Counted from the first letter of the stretch, positions 45,569 to 53,558 are shown. The stretch is 64,000 nt of DNA from Peteryoungia aggregata LMG 23059 (GCF_030814435.1 NZ_JAUSUW010000002.1:310001-374000), one strand, 5' to 3'. Notes: a model not told the origin generated them from the sequence alone. Numbers and translations: made by a program.

Positions 45569-46096
45569 ATGGCCACCGGAAGCGATGCGCCAAGCCTAAC
45601 CGCATACCTACACCTTGAGTTTGCCCCCTTCGACAAGACCGATGACCGCCGCCCCTTTGGCGTCTCCGCCACGGTGGAGGAGCCGGGAGGTGAGGCCTGC
45701 ACGTTCCAGGGCTACGGCTTTGCGGATGACCAGGAGTTCCCCCGAGCCGCCGCCGTTCATCAGCTACTTGAGGCCCTGCCCCATGCCCCTCGCCTTGTCA
45801 TCCACATGGCTGGCCTCAGCACCCGCCTAGACCACTTCAAGCGCGGCAATGGGAAGAAGAGCGACGGCTCCCGCTTCATCGGCTCCCGACATCTGGAGGC
45901 CCTCCTTGCGGCTCGTGAGGCCAACCGCCTGGAGATCCTGAAGCCGCCTCAGAGGTTCGCCACGGGTTACCAACTCGCAAAGCACGGCGCGAAGAAGGCC
46001 CTTGAGGAGGTCCGCAAGAGCAGCACCGCAAGGGGCAATGTGGAGGCGGTCTTCAATGCCAACACCCTCATCCATTTCTGGGAGACCACCAAGTGA
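45569..46096 (+). CDS. Hypothetical protein translationally coupled to polymerase-like protein
   Basis: A 175-residue protein, start MATGSDAPSL with TTGGAG upstream. Its stop overlaps the next gene's GTG start (GTGA), so the two are translated together. The strand-helix order (YLHLEF, GVSATVEE, GYGFADDQEF, helix AAAVHQLLEALP, strand RLVIHMAG) recalls an RNase H-like fold, but the acidic catalytic residues expected at the ends of those strands are not seen, so it would be inactive or is a different fold. Probable accessory or partner subunit of the polymerase-like protein. Confidence 0.55.
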   Translation: MATGSDAPSLTAYLHLEFAPFDKTDDRRPFGVSATVEEPGGEACTFQGYGFADDQEFPRAAAVHQLLEALPHAPRLVIHMAGLSTRLDHFKRGNGKKSDGSRFIGSRHLEALLAAREANRLEILKPPQRFATGYQLAKHGAKKALEEVRKSSTARGNVEAVFNANTLIHFWETTK

Positions 46097-47379
46097 CGGC
46101 AGCGGGCCAGCAGCTACGACAGGATCTCAGCGAGGTCCCCACCAAGTTCTTCGACCAGTGGCTTACTCCAGGCCCCGGCCCCCTGGAGGAGCTTGCCGAG
46201 GGAATTGCGGATGACGTGGAGCGGACGATCAAGACCAGGACGCGCCGCGATGCCGCCTCCCGCCGTCGCTTCATCGTGGGGAACTACGTGGCAAATCTTG
46301 CTCACCTGAGGCTTTGGCCTGGGGTGGACTCAGAGGCCCGCCTTGCCATCTCCACGGCCCATCTGAAGCCGACCCGCTATGACCGCGAAGACTACCCTTA
46401 TGGGCTCAAGGGGAAGGTTATGGAGGCGATGGAGGAGGTGGGGGCCCTCCGCACCCACGATTATGTCTTCAAGCGTAAGCAGACCGCCGTGGAGCCCACC
46501 GAGGTCTTCAAGTCCAGACTTCAGTCAATCGGCATCCGCCCCGCCCATATCAGCCGTGACCCAGGTGGGGAGACCATTTGGCTGGCCGCAAGGACCGGCG
46601 TTAGGTCTCGGTTCGGTGGGCCTACCCCTAAGCGGACAATCCCCTATGAGGACACTGTAGAGAGCAACCGTTTTCGAGGGGAGATGGCGCGGATCAATGC
46701 CACCCTCTCCACCTCAGGGCTCACCTTTGGAGGGGAAGCCGTGGCCCCGTTCCTCCTCCGCCGCAACTTCCTCCTGAGGAGCCTTCAGGACCCCGTGGAG
46801 TTTAACCTCAATGGCAGACTAGGCGGCGGCTTTTGGATGAGCCTATCGGCCAAGCAGAGACACAAGCTGGCCATTCGGGGGGAGCCGGTCGCGGATCTGG
46901 ACTACTCCGCCATGTTCGCTCATCTGGCCTACGCTAGAAGCGGGGAGCCGATGCCGAATGTTGACCCCTACCAGATCCCAGGCCTGGAGGATCACCGCGA
47001 TGGGGCCAAGCTGGCGCTCATCTCGCTCCTCTCCCGCTCGTCGGACATGCAGCTCCTCTCACCGAAACTCAAGGCGGCTCTTCCTGAAGGCTGGACCGCC
47101 AAGAAGCTCGTGGAGGCCGCCACCCGCCACCATCCGCGCATTTCCCACCTGTTTGGGACGGACGTGGGGCTGGACCTTATGTTTACTGAGAGCCAACTCC
47201 TGGTGCGCCTCCTGCTCGACCTGGGGGAGGAAGACATCCCAGCCCTCCCGATGCATGACGGGGTCATGGTGGCGGCCCAGGACGTGGAGCGGGCAAGATG
47301 GAAGATGCAGAGGGCGGCTCTTGATGCAATCGGCGTTGCGTTGCCCATCAAGGAGAAGGCGATATGGCAGCCAACTTGA
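46093..47379 (+). CDS. Family-A-DNA-polymerase-like palm-domain protein
   Basis: A 428-residue protein with GTG start overlapping the previous stop. The C-terminal half shows polymerase-A-like motifs: motif A as EPVADLDYSAMFAHLAYA (Asp270), an O-helix-like segment EDHRDGAKLALISLL (Arg302, Lys306), and motif C as ALPMHDGVMVA (His388-Asp389). Similar LDYSxxHPRxLY / IHDSF proteins recur in bacterial mobile elements. No exonuclease or thumb homology is obvious in the first 220 residues. It probably replicates or repairs the element or primes its own synthesis; activity is inferred. Confidence 0.65.
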   Translation: MTAAGQQLRQDLSEVPTKFFDQWLTPGPGPLEELAEGIADDVERTIKTRTRRDAASRRRFIVGNYVANLAHLRLWPGVDSEARLAISTAHLKPTRYDREDYPYGLKGKVMEAMEEVGALRTHDYVFKRKQTAVEPTEVFKSRLQSIGIRPAHISRDPGGETIWLAARTGVRSRFGGPTPKRTIPYEDTVESNRFRGEMARINATLSTSGLTFGGEAVAPFLLRRNFLLRSLQDPVEFNLNGRLGGGFWMSLSAKQRHKLAIRGEPVADLDYSAMFAHLAYARSGEPMPNVDPYQIPGLEDHRDGAKLALISLLSRSSDMQLLSPKLKAALPEGWTAKKLVEAATRHHPRISHLFGTDVGLDLMFTESQLLVRLLLDLGEEDIPALPMHDGVMVAAQDVERARWKMQRAALDAIGVALPIKEKAIWQPT

Positions 47380-47934
47380 AATAACTCGCCACTATACCCC
47401 CCCTCCCTGCTCCCTTCTCCTAGCCCCCCTGCTCTTGGAGTTGGCTTGGAGTTCGGCTTCATGTGGGGAGGGATGATAGATCCCCCTCTCCTCCAGGACT
47501 TGAAGGCAGACGCTAGGAGTTCTCCTTCAAGCTCCAGTGCTCAAGGTAGCCTCTATGAACACCTGAGGTAGCCGATGATGGAGAGAGGTGTCTCCCCCTC
47601 CCCAATGGGTTCCATACATGAAGCCGACCCAATGCCCTCACTATATGAACACCTCTATGGACGCCGTATGTGAGGCCCAGACCTCATGACACATTAAGCT
47701 TTCTATATGTAATAACATGAAGTCCTGCCTCAGGTTACCCATGAAGTAGGCGTGAAGCTGGGCCTTCAGAGCATTGAGGAGGAGAGGAGTCTCCCCAGCC
47801 TGGAGGTGGGCATCAAGTTTGCTTTAGGGAGAACTTAAAGGCGGCCTCGTGGCATCTTATCAGTGATTGTTCTCAGTCCTTTGCTTTTGGTGCTCAAAGT
47901 GACTGCCTTGGTACCGGGACAGGGGATTGGATGG
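47380..47934. other. Non-coding region with short repeats, possible element origin
   Basis: About 555 bp after the polymerase-like gene contain no plausible gene. TATGAACACCT occurs directly repeated at 47554-47564 and 47644-47654, CATGAAG-type words recur four times, and pyrimidine-rich tracts (CCCCCCTCC, CTCCCCCTCCCC) are prominent. A short AT-rich patch lies at 47690-47715. Position next to a replication-type gene makes an origin or control region possible. Confidence 0.4.
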
Positions 47935-48474
47935 CTAGTCCTTGCCCTCATACTTTGACCGCAGTCCTTCAACCTGTGTCCAGGCACCAGCTGCCCCCTC
48001 TGGGAAGCCGAATCTCACCCTCATGCTTCTGGCCGCCAAGAGCGCTTTGTGTGCCATTTGCCAGCAGACGGACGGCAATGTGTCGAATGCCTCCTGTCCA
48101 CCAAGCTCTTTAGCAAGAAAGCGCTGCCCAGCCTGTTCGGCCTCATGGGCAGACTTCACACTATATGCCAGATGAAGGATCTCAGGGCCAACATTGCGCC
48201 ATCCATCAGGATCATCGGGAAACTCGGGGAAGTCTGGGAGCAGGGTCCAGGTGTGTCCCATGGCTCCGTTAGTGCTCTCCCAGTTGTCCGCGTCATAGAT
48301 GCGAGTTAGGCAAAGGCCCGCATAGCTCTCCAACTGAATGACGACCCGAAAGGCCAGGAAGGATGCTTGGTTCCTGCCTGTCTTGAAGTACTGATAGAGA
48401 GTGGTCCCAGCCTCCACTATGGCCGTCCCGATGCCTGCCCCAATGAGTGCGGGGAGTATCTCTTCCCAAGTCAT
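47935..48474 (-). CDS. Membrane-anchored hypothetical protein
   Basis: A 179-residue protein with one N-terminal hydrophobic helix (LPALIGAGIGTAIVEAG, residues 7-23) and a soluble, helical remainder (AHEAEQAGQRFLAKEL). It is the second gene of a two-gene minus-strand unit, 21 bp after the zinc-ribbon gene. Not recognised; the single anchor and orientation opposite to the virion-type genes suggest an accessory (possibly defence or lysogeny) function. Confidence 0.6.
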   Translation of the reverse strand: MTWEEILPALIGAGIGTAIVEAGTTLYQYFKTGRNQASFLAFRVVIQLESYAGLCLTRIYDADNWESTNGAMGHTWTLLPDFPEFPDDPDGWRNVGPEILHLAYSVKSAHEAEQAGQRFLAKELGGQEAFDTLPSVCWQMAHKALLAARSMRVRFGFPEGAAGAWTQVEGLRSKYEGKD

Positions 48475-48495
48475 ACGGTCTGTTTCACCATAGGG

Positions 48496-48993
48496 CTACA
48501 CGCGCCTGTTAGGGCGGGAGGGCCAGTTAATCTCTGCGATGGTCCCCAGATAGAAGTCCCCGCCACACGAAAGGCATTTGTACAAGTGCTGCTTGGAGGC
48601 CGTCTTACCGTGGAACTGGAGGAGTGACCGCTTGCCATTCTCAAAGCACACGGGGCAAAGCTTATGCGGAGGCTCCCCATTAGCGGCGTCTTCCTTAAGT
48701 TCATACGCAAAGGTCCCCTCGCCGTAGTCCCTGAGCTGATATCTTGCGGCAGTCGCTTTCCAGTCATCCACGGCGGCAACCTTGGCCTTTAACTCTGAGT
48801 TCTCCTGAATGAGTTCAAAGAGCTGGGTCTGGGCAGCCATGGCGGAGGATTGGGCACCCAAGATGATGTCTTGCATCTCGATGACCTTGGAGCGGATCAC
48901 GGTGAGATCGTTGATCTCCTTAATGGTCTTCCCAATGTCCACGGCGGTCTTCAGGCCACCCGCCAAGCCAGTCAACAGCGCTAGGTCTACCAA
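48496..48993 (-). CDS. Zinc-ribbon hypothetical protein
   Basis: A 165-residue protein from a TTG start preceded by AAGGAGAGA. The N-terminal half is a helical region with heptad-like Leu/Ile positions (IKEINDLTVIRSKVIEMQDII, then FELIQENSELKAKV). The C-terminal part carries a four-cysteine ribbon, CPVC ... CLSC, about 25 residues apart. I have seen such small helical-plus-ribbon proteins in phage-like islands but know no function. It is the first gene of a pair with the membrane-anchored protein. Confidence 0.6.
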   Translation of the reverse strand: MVDLALLTGLAGGLKTAVDIGKTIKEINDLTVIRSKVIEMQDIILGAQSSAMAAQTQLFELIQENSELKAKVAAVDDWKATAARYQLRDYGEGTFAYELKEDAANGEPPHKLCPVCFENGKRSLLQFHGKTASKQHLYKCLSCGGDFYLGTIAEINWPSRPNRRV

Positions 48994-49192
48994 AGGTTCT
49001 CTCCTTGTTTGGTACCTGAGGGTTCCATCGAGTCGGTCTAATAGTCAACGCACAAAGCGTGAACACACAGCAATCCACCGGATCTGCAAAATGGGTCACT
49101 CACGCGACATCTGTAATGAACGTGCCAGCGGTCGCACTTCCCCCCGTGCCCCCCAGGCGGAAATTGGCAGAGTGCCCGCTCACCGGAGGGAC

Positions 49193-49534
49193 CTACTTGT
49201 GTTGGCTGGCCACCTCTTCCGCCTCACACCTAGCGTACTCCTCCGCCTCCTGGGCAAATGCAGTCGCCTTGCGGGCCACCTCTATGGCCTCATTCATGTA
49301 GTCCTGGAGGTCATCGACATACTCCTCCACTTCGTTCTGATACGAGGTAATCTCCCAATCGTCACACGTGTGGGTCCCTGAGTAGCCGAACCCCTGAAGG
49401 CAATACGGTACGTCTGGCTTTGAGATAGACGATGGGGCCGTGGGCATCGAGAGATAGACGGACGGCTCATAGCAGGCCCAGGAGGCCGATGCGGAGGAGA
49501 GGAGCAAGGAGGCAGCAATAGCAATGCGGATCAT
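49193..49534 (-). CDS. Small secreted protein
   Basis: A 113-residue protein with an N-terminal signal peptide (MIRIAIAASLLLSSASASWA; cleavage near residue 18-20) and a mature part with several Tyr and four Cys residues, then an acidic helical tail (NEVEEYVDDLQDYMNEAIEVA). A Cys follows the predicted cleavage site closely, but a clear lipobox is lacking. CAGGTG lies upstream of the chosen ATG. It stands alone on the minus strand, divergent from the resolvase. Function unknown. Confidence 0.55.
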   Translation of the reverse strand: MIRIAIAASLLLSSASASWACYEPSVYLSMPTAPSSISKPDVPYCLQGFGYSGTHTCDDWEITSYQNEVEEYVDDLQDYMNEAIEVARKATAFAQEAEEYARCEAEEVASQHK

Positions 49535-49612
49535 GAAGCACCTGGACGAGAATGTGTCTGAACACATTACTCATGGTGGTGCAGCCACGACGGGCAAACT
49601 TTGGGTATCCAC

Positions 49613-49731
49613 AGTCTCACTAGACCTTGCCCTTGTGAGTCTGCCTCCGAGGTAGCCGAAACAGTCTCACACGAATGGGTATTGACTTTTGAGATGGCAA
49701 GTCTCATATTGTGCTTGTGTCATGTGAGACT
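49613..49731. repeat. AGTCTCAC repeats upstream of the serine recombinase (candidate res/operator sites)
   Basis: The word AGTCTCAC (or its inverse GTGAGACT) occurs at 49613-49620, 49663-49670 and 49724-49731, with close variants GTGAGTCT at 49635-49642 and AGTCTCAT at 49700-49707. Copies at 49613/49635 and 49700/49724 are oriented as inverted pairs. Together they span about 120 bp directly before the recombinase start, the size and layout of a resolvase res site; operator function is an alternative. Confidence 0.6.
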
Positions 49732-49747
49732 TTAAGGAGATCACCCT

Positions 49748-50314
49748 ATGAGCAGCCCCGTCTTGATTGGATACGCCCGCACCTCCACCACCGACCAGAA
49801 GGCAGGACTTGAAGCCCAGCTTCGAGACCTCCAGGCAGCGGGATGCACCAAGATCTTCAAAGAGGAGATCTCCTCAGTTGCGGACAAAAGGCCCGAACTG
49901 GACAAGGCCTTGGAGTGGGTACGTGAGGGGGACATCTTGGTGGTCACCAAGCTGGACCGCCTAGCCCGCTCAGTGGCAGACCTCGTGACTATCACCGGGA
50001 GGCTCAAAGAGAAGGGGGTGGAGCTTCGCATCCTCACCATGAACCTGGACACCTCCACTCCCACAGGAAAGCTCATGTTGAACCTCCTGGGGTCCATCGC
50101 TGAGTTCGAACGGGAGCTGATGCTAGAGCGTCAACGGGAAGGCATCGCCAAGGCCAAGGCGGAGGGTCGATACACTGGCAGGCAGCCAACAGCCCAGAGG
50201 AAAGCCCATGAGGTCTTGAAACTGAAGGCAGAGGGGAAGAACGTCCCCCAGATCGTGGAGGCTTTGGGCATCAGCCGTGCTAGTGTCTTCAGGATACTCA
50301 AAGAGGCGGCCTGA
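49748..50314 (+). CDS. Serine recombinase (resolvase/invertase family)
   Basis: A 188-residue small serine recombinase. The nucleophile is Ser13 in IGYARTSTTDQ; conserved arginines are in KLDRLARS and the long E helix follows (GSIAEFERELMLERQREG). The C-terminus has a helix-turn-helix (VPQIVEALGISRASVFRIL). TTAAGGAG lies 8 bases before the start. Complete in length. It probably resolves element multimers or controls a local inversion at the repeats upstream. It is followed by an unknown gene after 8 bp. Confidence 0.88.
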   Translation: MSSPVLIGYARTSTTDQKAGLEAQLRDLQAAGCTKIFKEEISSVADKRPELDKALEWVREGDILVVTKLDRLARSVADLVTITGRLKEKGVELRILTMNLDTSTPTGKLMLNLLGSIAEFERELMLERQREGIAKAKAEGRYTGRQPTAQRKAHEVLKLKAEGKNVPQIVEALGISRASVFRILKEAA

Positions 50315-50322
50315 GGCGCACG

Positions 50323-50775
50323 ATGACACCCAGAGACTACCTAAAGGAAATCCTCCTGCCCACTCTGGAGGACTATGAGGAGGACTTCAGGTCCAGGCGC
50401 AAGGGATACCTAGCCTGTATCGTCATGTGCCACTTGTCGGACTACCTGGAGAAGGCAGGAGCCTCCAAGGTCCAAGACACGATGAGGAGCCTATGCACGG
50501 CAGCATGGAATGTGGTCCATGCGGTGGCCATCGGCGCAAAGCATATGGACAACCTCAAGAACCCGAACCCCATCAAGTTCACCGCTGGCAGTGATGTCTT
50601 CAGGCCACCGGCAAGGGCTGGGGTCATGGTCTGTGGATGGTCCCGACTCGGGGACGCCGATGGTGGGATGGAGATCTACTCGGGAGAAGACAACCTCATG
50701 GCTGAGGTCCTTCCATCCCTGCACACAGTGCTTCACCAATACCGGATACAGTTCGGAGATGCTTACCTATCTTGA
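50323..50775 (+). CDS. Hypothetical protein cotranscribed with the resolvase
   Basis: A 150-residue helical protein (MTPRDYLKEILLPTLEDYEE, then RRKGYLACIVMCHLSDYLEKAG) with a histidine in a AAWNVVHAVAIGAKHM segment. It begins 8 bp after the resolvase stop. The N-terminal pattern recalls small uncharacterised proteins of proteobacteria (TPRxFxxExVxPTLxDL), but I cannot name a family. No signal peptide. Confidence 0.6.
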   Translation: MTPRDYLKEILLPTLEDYEEDFRSRRKGYLACIVMCHLSDYLEKAGASKVQDTMRSLCTAAWNVVHAVAIGAKHMDNLKNPNPIKFTAGSDVFRPPARAGVMVCGWSRLGDADGGMEIYSGEDNLMAEVLPSLHTVLHQYRIQFGDAYLS

Positions 50776-50785
50776 GGCGGCCCAC

Positions 50786-51475
50786 TTAGCCGATTGCCCT
50801 CTGGAGCATCATCAGTAGTGGAGCCGAACGATACTCACCCGTGGAGGTCTTCACCTCAATCCAACATGGCCACCCATTGCCGTTATCGGAGCTTACACTC
50901 AGATAGTCCCCAATCGAGAAGGTGAAAAGGCCGACCGAGACAAAGCGGGTCAAGATCAGGTCAAGCGACACCTCATCAATGCCGAAAGCATCAGGCGTCA
51001 GTTCCATGGCGTCCCCTCGTCTAACACGGAGGTCCTCTTCAAACAGCTTTCGCAGCACTTGAAGATCTTCAGCCTCAAGTGAGCGGATCACGTCTGTGAG
51101 GCGGCGATTTATCGAGACATCTGACTTCGTAGGATTAAGAGCATTGGCCACATACTTTGCCCAAACGTTTTGGAACTCATCCTCATCCTCCAGTGACATC
51201 GCCTCCAGTAGGGGAAGCGCTTGGCGGTTCGGAATGCGCTGAAGGTTCTCGGTCATCCCAGCGGCTTCAAGTTCCTTCTGGATTTTCTTGAAGCAGTTGA
51301 TCCGGTTGAGGATGTATATGGTCTGAGCTTTGTCGCCTACCGTCGCGGCAATGTGTCCAATAGCCTCGCTGAAAACGCCCGTGAGGTAGCCTCCTGCTTT
51401 GTCAGCTTTATCGAGGGCCGACTGTCCCAGCTTGGCCACTTCCTGAACCGCCTTGGCCTGTTCGTCCGTTATCAC
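50786..51475 (-). CDS. Abi-alpha/DUF4393-like protein
   Basis: A 229-residue protein from a GTG preceded by GGGAGG at 5-base spacing. The core IPNRQALPLLEAMSLEDEDEFQNVWAKYVANALNPTKS and the following ILRL-like helices match the DUF4393 (Abi-alpha) pattern of abortive-infection-like proteins; a Gly/Ala-rich region (KAGGYLTGVFSEAIGHIAA) precedes it. The gene overlaps the 3' end of the integrase gene by 68 bp on the same strand. Whether it confers phage resistance or controls superinfection is untested. Confidence 0.65.
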   Translation of the reverse strand: MITDEQAKAVQEVAKLGQSALDKADKAGGYLTGVFSEAIGHIAATVGDKAQTIYILNRINCFKKIQKELEAAGMTENLQRIPNRQALPLLEAMSLEDEDEFQNVWAKYVANALNPTKSDVSINRRLTDVIRSLEAEDLQVLRKLFEEDLRVRRGDAMELTPDAFGIDEVSLDLILTRFVSVGLFTFSIGDYLSVSSDNGNGWPCWIEVKTSTGEYRSAPLLMMLQRAIG

Positions 51476-53165
51476 GCTCGCCTCCCGCTCCACCTTCACC
51501 AAGCACATATCGCGGGAAGATCTTCATGGCGTCAACCTTCGTTTGCAGTGAGACGGAGCCGTATGCCCTGCCCACGGTCACCGGAGCATGACCACAGATT
51601 GCGTCCAGCACCTTCTCTTGGATGTCCGCCTCAAAGCCACGGGTTTTAAAGGTGTGCCTCCAGCCATGATTAGGGGCCACATTGGGGTCCGTCACTATCT
51701 TCCGAGCGAACTCCGCTAGGCGGTTCTTCTTGCTCCTCCAGACACCTCTAGCCGTTGCTCCTGGCTTGATGTCCATGAACAAAAAGCCGTCCCTGGTCGC
51801 ATCCACAAACTTCCCAAAGCCCATCTCTAGAAGATGAGGGTGGAGCGGGATCTCCCTCGCCTCCTTCCCCTTCACAGTGCCCGCCTCAGGGGTGATCGTC
51901 ATGACCCAAGAGTTGGTCCCGTGGTCATACCTGATGTCTTCTTTGCGAAGCTGGACAAGTTCCCCGACACGTGCCCCAGAGTAGGCGCATAGCCAAGGGA
52001 CCCACCGGCAAGCCAACTGAGTGCGGTTCGGCCTGGAGACAACACTAAGAACTTCATTGGCAGACTTCAGGAGTGCCGTGGCCTCTTCTATCGTGAAGTC
52101 CCGCTCCCTAAGCTTGATCTGCCTAGCCGCCTTGACCGTGACACCCTTGGCAGGATTGGCGGAGATCTTCAAGTTAGCCACGGCCCAGTCAAAGACACTA
52201 CGCATCCCTGAGAGATCAATCCCCCTAAAGGTCTTGGGGGTGATGGGCCTACCTGTCCTTGCATCTGGGGTAGCTAAGCGGTGGTCCTTGTATTTCACTA
52301 TGTCCTCTGGGGTCACCCTGGAGGCGTCATCATGCCCGAGGAAAAGGGACAGCCTCCTAAAGGTGGCCTGATAACCCTCATAGGTGCTTAGGGTCAGTCC
52401 CGAGGCTTTAGCCTCCTTCCACCATCCCTCCACGAGCCCAGTGAGGGACACCTCAGCGGATGGGCCTTTATGCCGTGGCGCTTCGTCTTGCTGGGGTCTC
52501 TCCCATTTAGGGAACCGAGAGGCCACCGGATCGGGGCTGTAGTCACCACCCGCCCTCTTGGCCCCCGCCTCAAGACCCTCCACAAGAGCCCTATAGAACA
52601 TGGGCACTACTAGCGTTTTGGTCTCCTCAGAGACGAGCGGGAAGCCATCCTTCAGGAGCAGCCCGTCCACAATGCGGCTTAGTCCCTCCAGGTCTCTCTT
52701 GGCTTCATCAGTTCCTTGGCGGTCTCTAAAGGCGGCGGCGGCTTCACGGGTTAGCTCTTCGTCCTCCGCCTCGTCCAGCCGATAGGACACTTTCCAGTTC
52801 CCACGCTCGCCCTCTAGGACCATCGTCCTGACCTTATCGGGTCCAGCCGCCCAGCCCTCATAGAGCTTGCCCGCAAGTGCCGTAGCTTGGCGATGGGTGA
52901 GCGTCAGGGGCCGACTGTTGCGGACCTCCTCAAAGCGGTCCTCAAAGTAGCTCAGTGCAGCCGCTTGGCGCTTCTTGATCTCTGAGGGATGGGAGGTGCG
53001 GAGGGAGAAGCGTATCGAACGCATCCCAGGCTTTAGGGCCACCAATATGTCATCGCGGCGGTCTTCAGACAGAGGCACGACGAATTTCAAGCCATCCATC
53101 CGGCCCACGAGGTCGGACGGGATACGCTTCTCAAAGTACGCCTTGGAGGAGCCGCTTCGCTTCAT
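51408..53165 (-). CDS. int: Tyrosine integrase of the tRNA-Phe element
   Basis: A 585-residue site-specific recombinase, longer than usual because of a large N-terminal arm-binding region. The core-binding SAM-like domain spans about 240-350 and the catalytic domain follows: Arg near 399 (YSGARVGELVQL), His-x-x-Arg near 500 (NHGWRHTFKT), the CGH element and the nucleophile Tyr near 536 (GRAYGSV). The extreme C-terminus is a Gly-rich tail (GEGGAGGERDNGRTGQGG). It starts 113 bp from tRNA-Phe, the normal position next to attR. Confidence 0.9.
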   Translation of the reverse strand: MKRSGSSKAYFEKRIPSDLVGRMDGLKFVVPLSEDRRDDILVALKPGMRSIRFSLRTSHPSEIKKRQAAALSYFEDRFEEVRNSRPLTLTHRQATALAGKLYEGWAAGPDKVRTMVLEGERGNWKVSYRLDEAEDEELTREAAAAFRDRQGTDEAKRDLEGLSRIVDGLLLKDGFPLVSEETKTLVVPMFYRALVEGLEAGAKRAGGDYSPDPVASRFPKWERPQQDEAPRHKGPSAEVSLTGLVEGWWKEAKASGLTLSTYEGYQATFRRLSLFLGHDDASRVTPEDIVKYKDHRLATPDARTGRPITPKTFRGIDLSGMRSVFDWAVANLKISANPAKGVTVKAARQIKLRERDFTIEEATALLKSANEVLSVVSRPNRTQLACRWVPWLCAYSGARVGELVQLRKEDIRYDHGTNSWVMTITPEAGTVKGKEAREIPLHPHLLEMGFGKFVDATRDGFLFMDIKPGATARGVWRSKKNRLAEFARKIVTDPNVAPNHGWRHTFKTRGFEADIQEKVLDAICGHAPVTVGRAYGSVSLQTKVDAMKIFPRYVLGEGGAGGERDNGRTGQGGSGSGQAGTVGPR

Positions 53166-53275
53166 GGGACTAGCCAGCCTAATGCGCAATGTCACACACC
53201 TTTGTCACACAGTAGGTGATGCGCAATTTCTTGAAAAGGCTTAAGTATCTGTCCTGACTTATATCGGGAAGATAG

Positions 53276-53292
53276 TGGTGCCCGGAGGCGGA
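53276..53292. repeat. attR repeat within the tRNA-Phe 3' end
   Basis: The 17-bp TGGTGCCCGGAGGCGGA is the 3' terminus (with CCA) of tRNA-Phe on the minus strand and matches the copy at 37979-37995, giving an integrated length of 15,297 bp between equivalent positions. Confidence 0.85.
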
Positions 53293-53351
53293 TTTGAACC
53301 ACCGACACGCGGATTTTCAATCCGCTGCTCTACCAACTGAGCTATCCGGGC
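53276..53351 (-). tRNA. tRNA-Phe (GAA)
   Basis: A 76-nt cloverleaf read from 53351 to 53276. The acceptor stem is GCCCGGA with TCCGGGC, the anticodon loop is ATTGAAAA (anticodon GAA), the T-loop GTTCAAATC, and CCA is encoded. Complete, because the integrated element restores the 3' end. Target for the element's integrase. Confidence 0.95.
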
Positions 53352-53558
53352 ATCTCGGCTTTTTTTGGAAGCCTGCCGGTCTTTATTTCAAGACCGCCGG
53401 GGTATTTCCCCGGGAGCGAGCGGGGTTATAACATCTTGTTCGGCCATGTCCAGCGCCTTCGGCCACTTTTTTGAAGAAGATGTGAAAATCGCAGAAAGGT
53501 GAGCAGGAACAAGGGGATCGCAGAGGATGGGCGACCGGCTTTCCGGGCGCTAGAGCCG

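Larger units (their letters stand above)
37979..53292. mobile_element. 15.3-kb integrated phage-derived or satellite-like element at tRNA-Phe
   Basis: Bounded by a 17-bp direct repeat from the tRNA-Phe 3' end, with the tyrosine integrase next to the tRNA. Contents: two small early genes, two giant entry-type virion proteins, a polymerase-like protein with a coupled partner, accessory unknowns, a serine resolvase and an Abi-alpha-like protein. Base and codon choice differ by eye from the flanks (more AGG, GGG and CTC codons). No terminase, portal, capsid or tail genes are seen, so it is either a deletion derivative of a podophage-like prophage or a satellite-type element using another phage's particle. 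Confidence 0.8.

Noticed and set aside
53352..53450. Terminator-like hairpins next to tRNA-Phe (CGGTCTT/AAGACCG)
   Set aside because: The stems lack a T-tract in either direction and are shared with the probable tRNA promoter region, so a function could not be supported.
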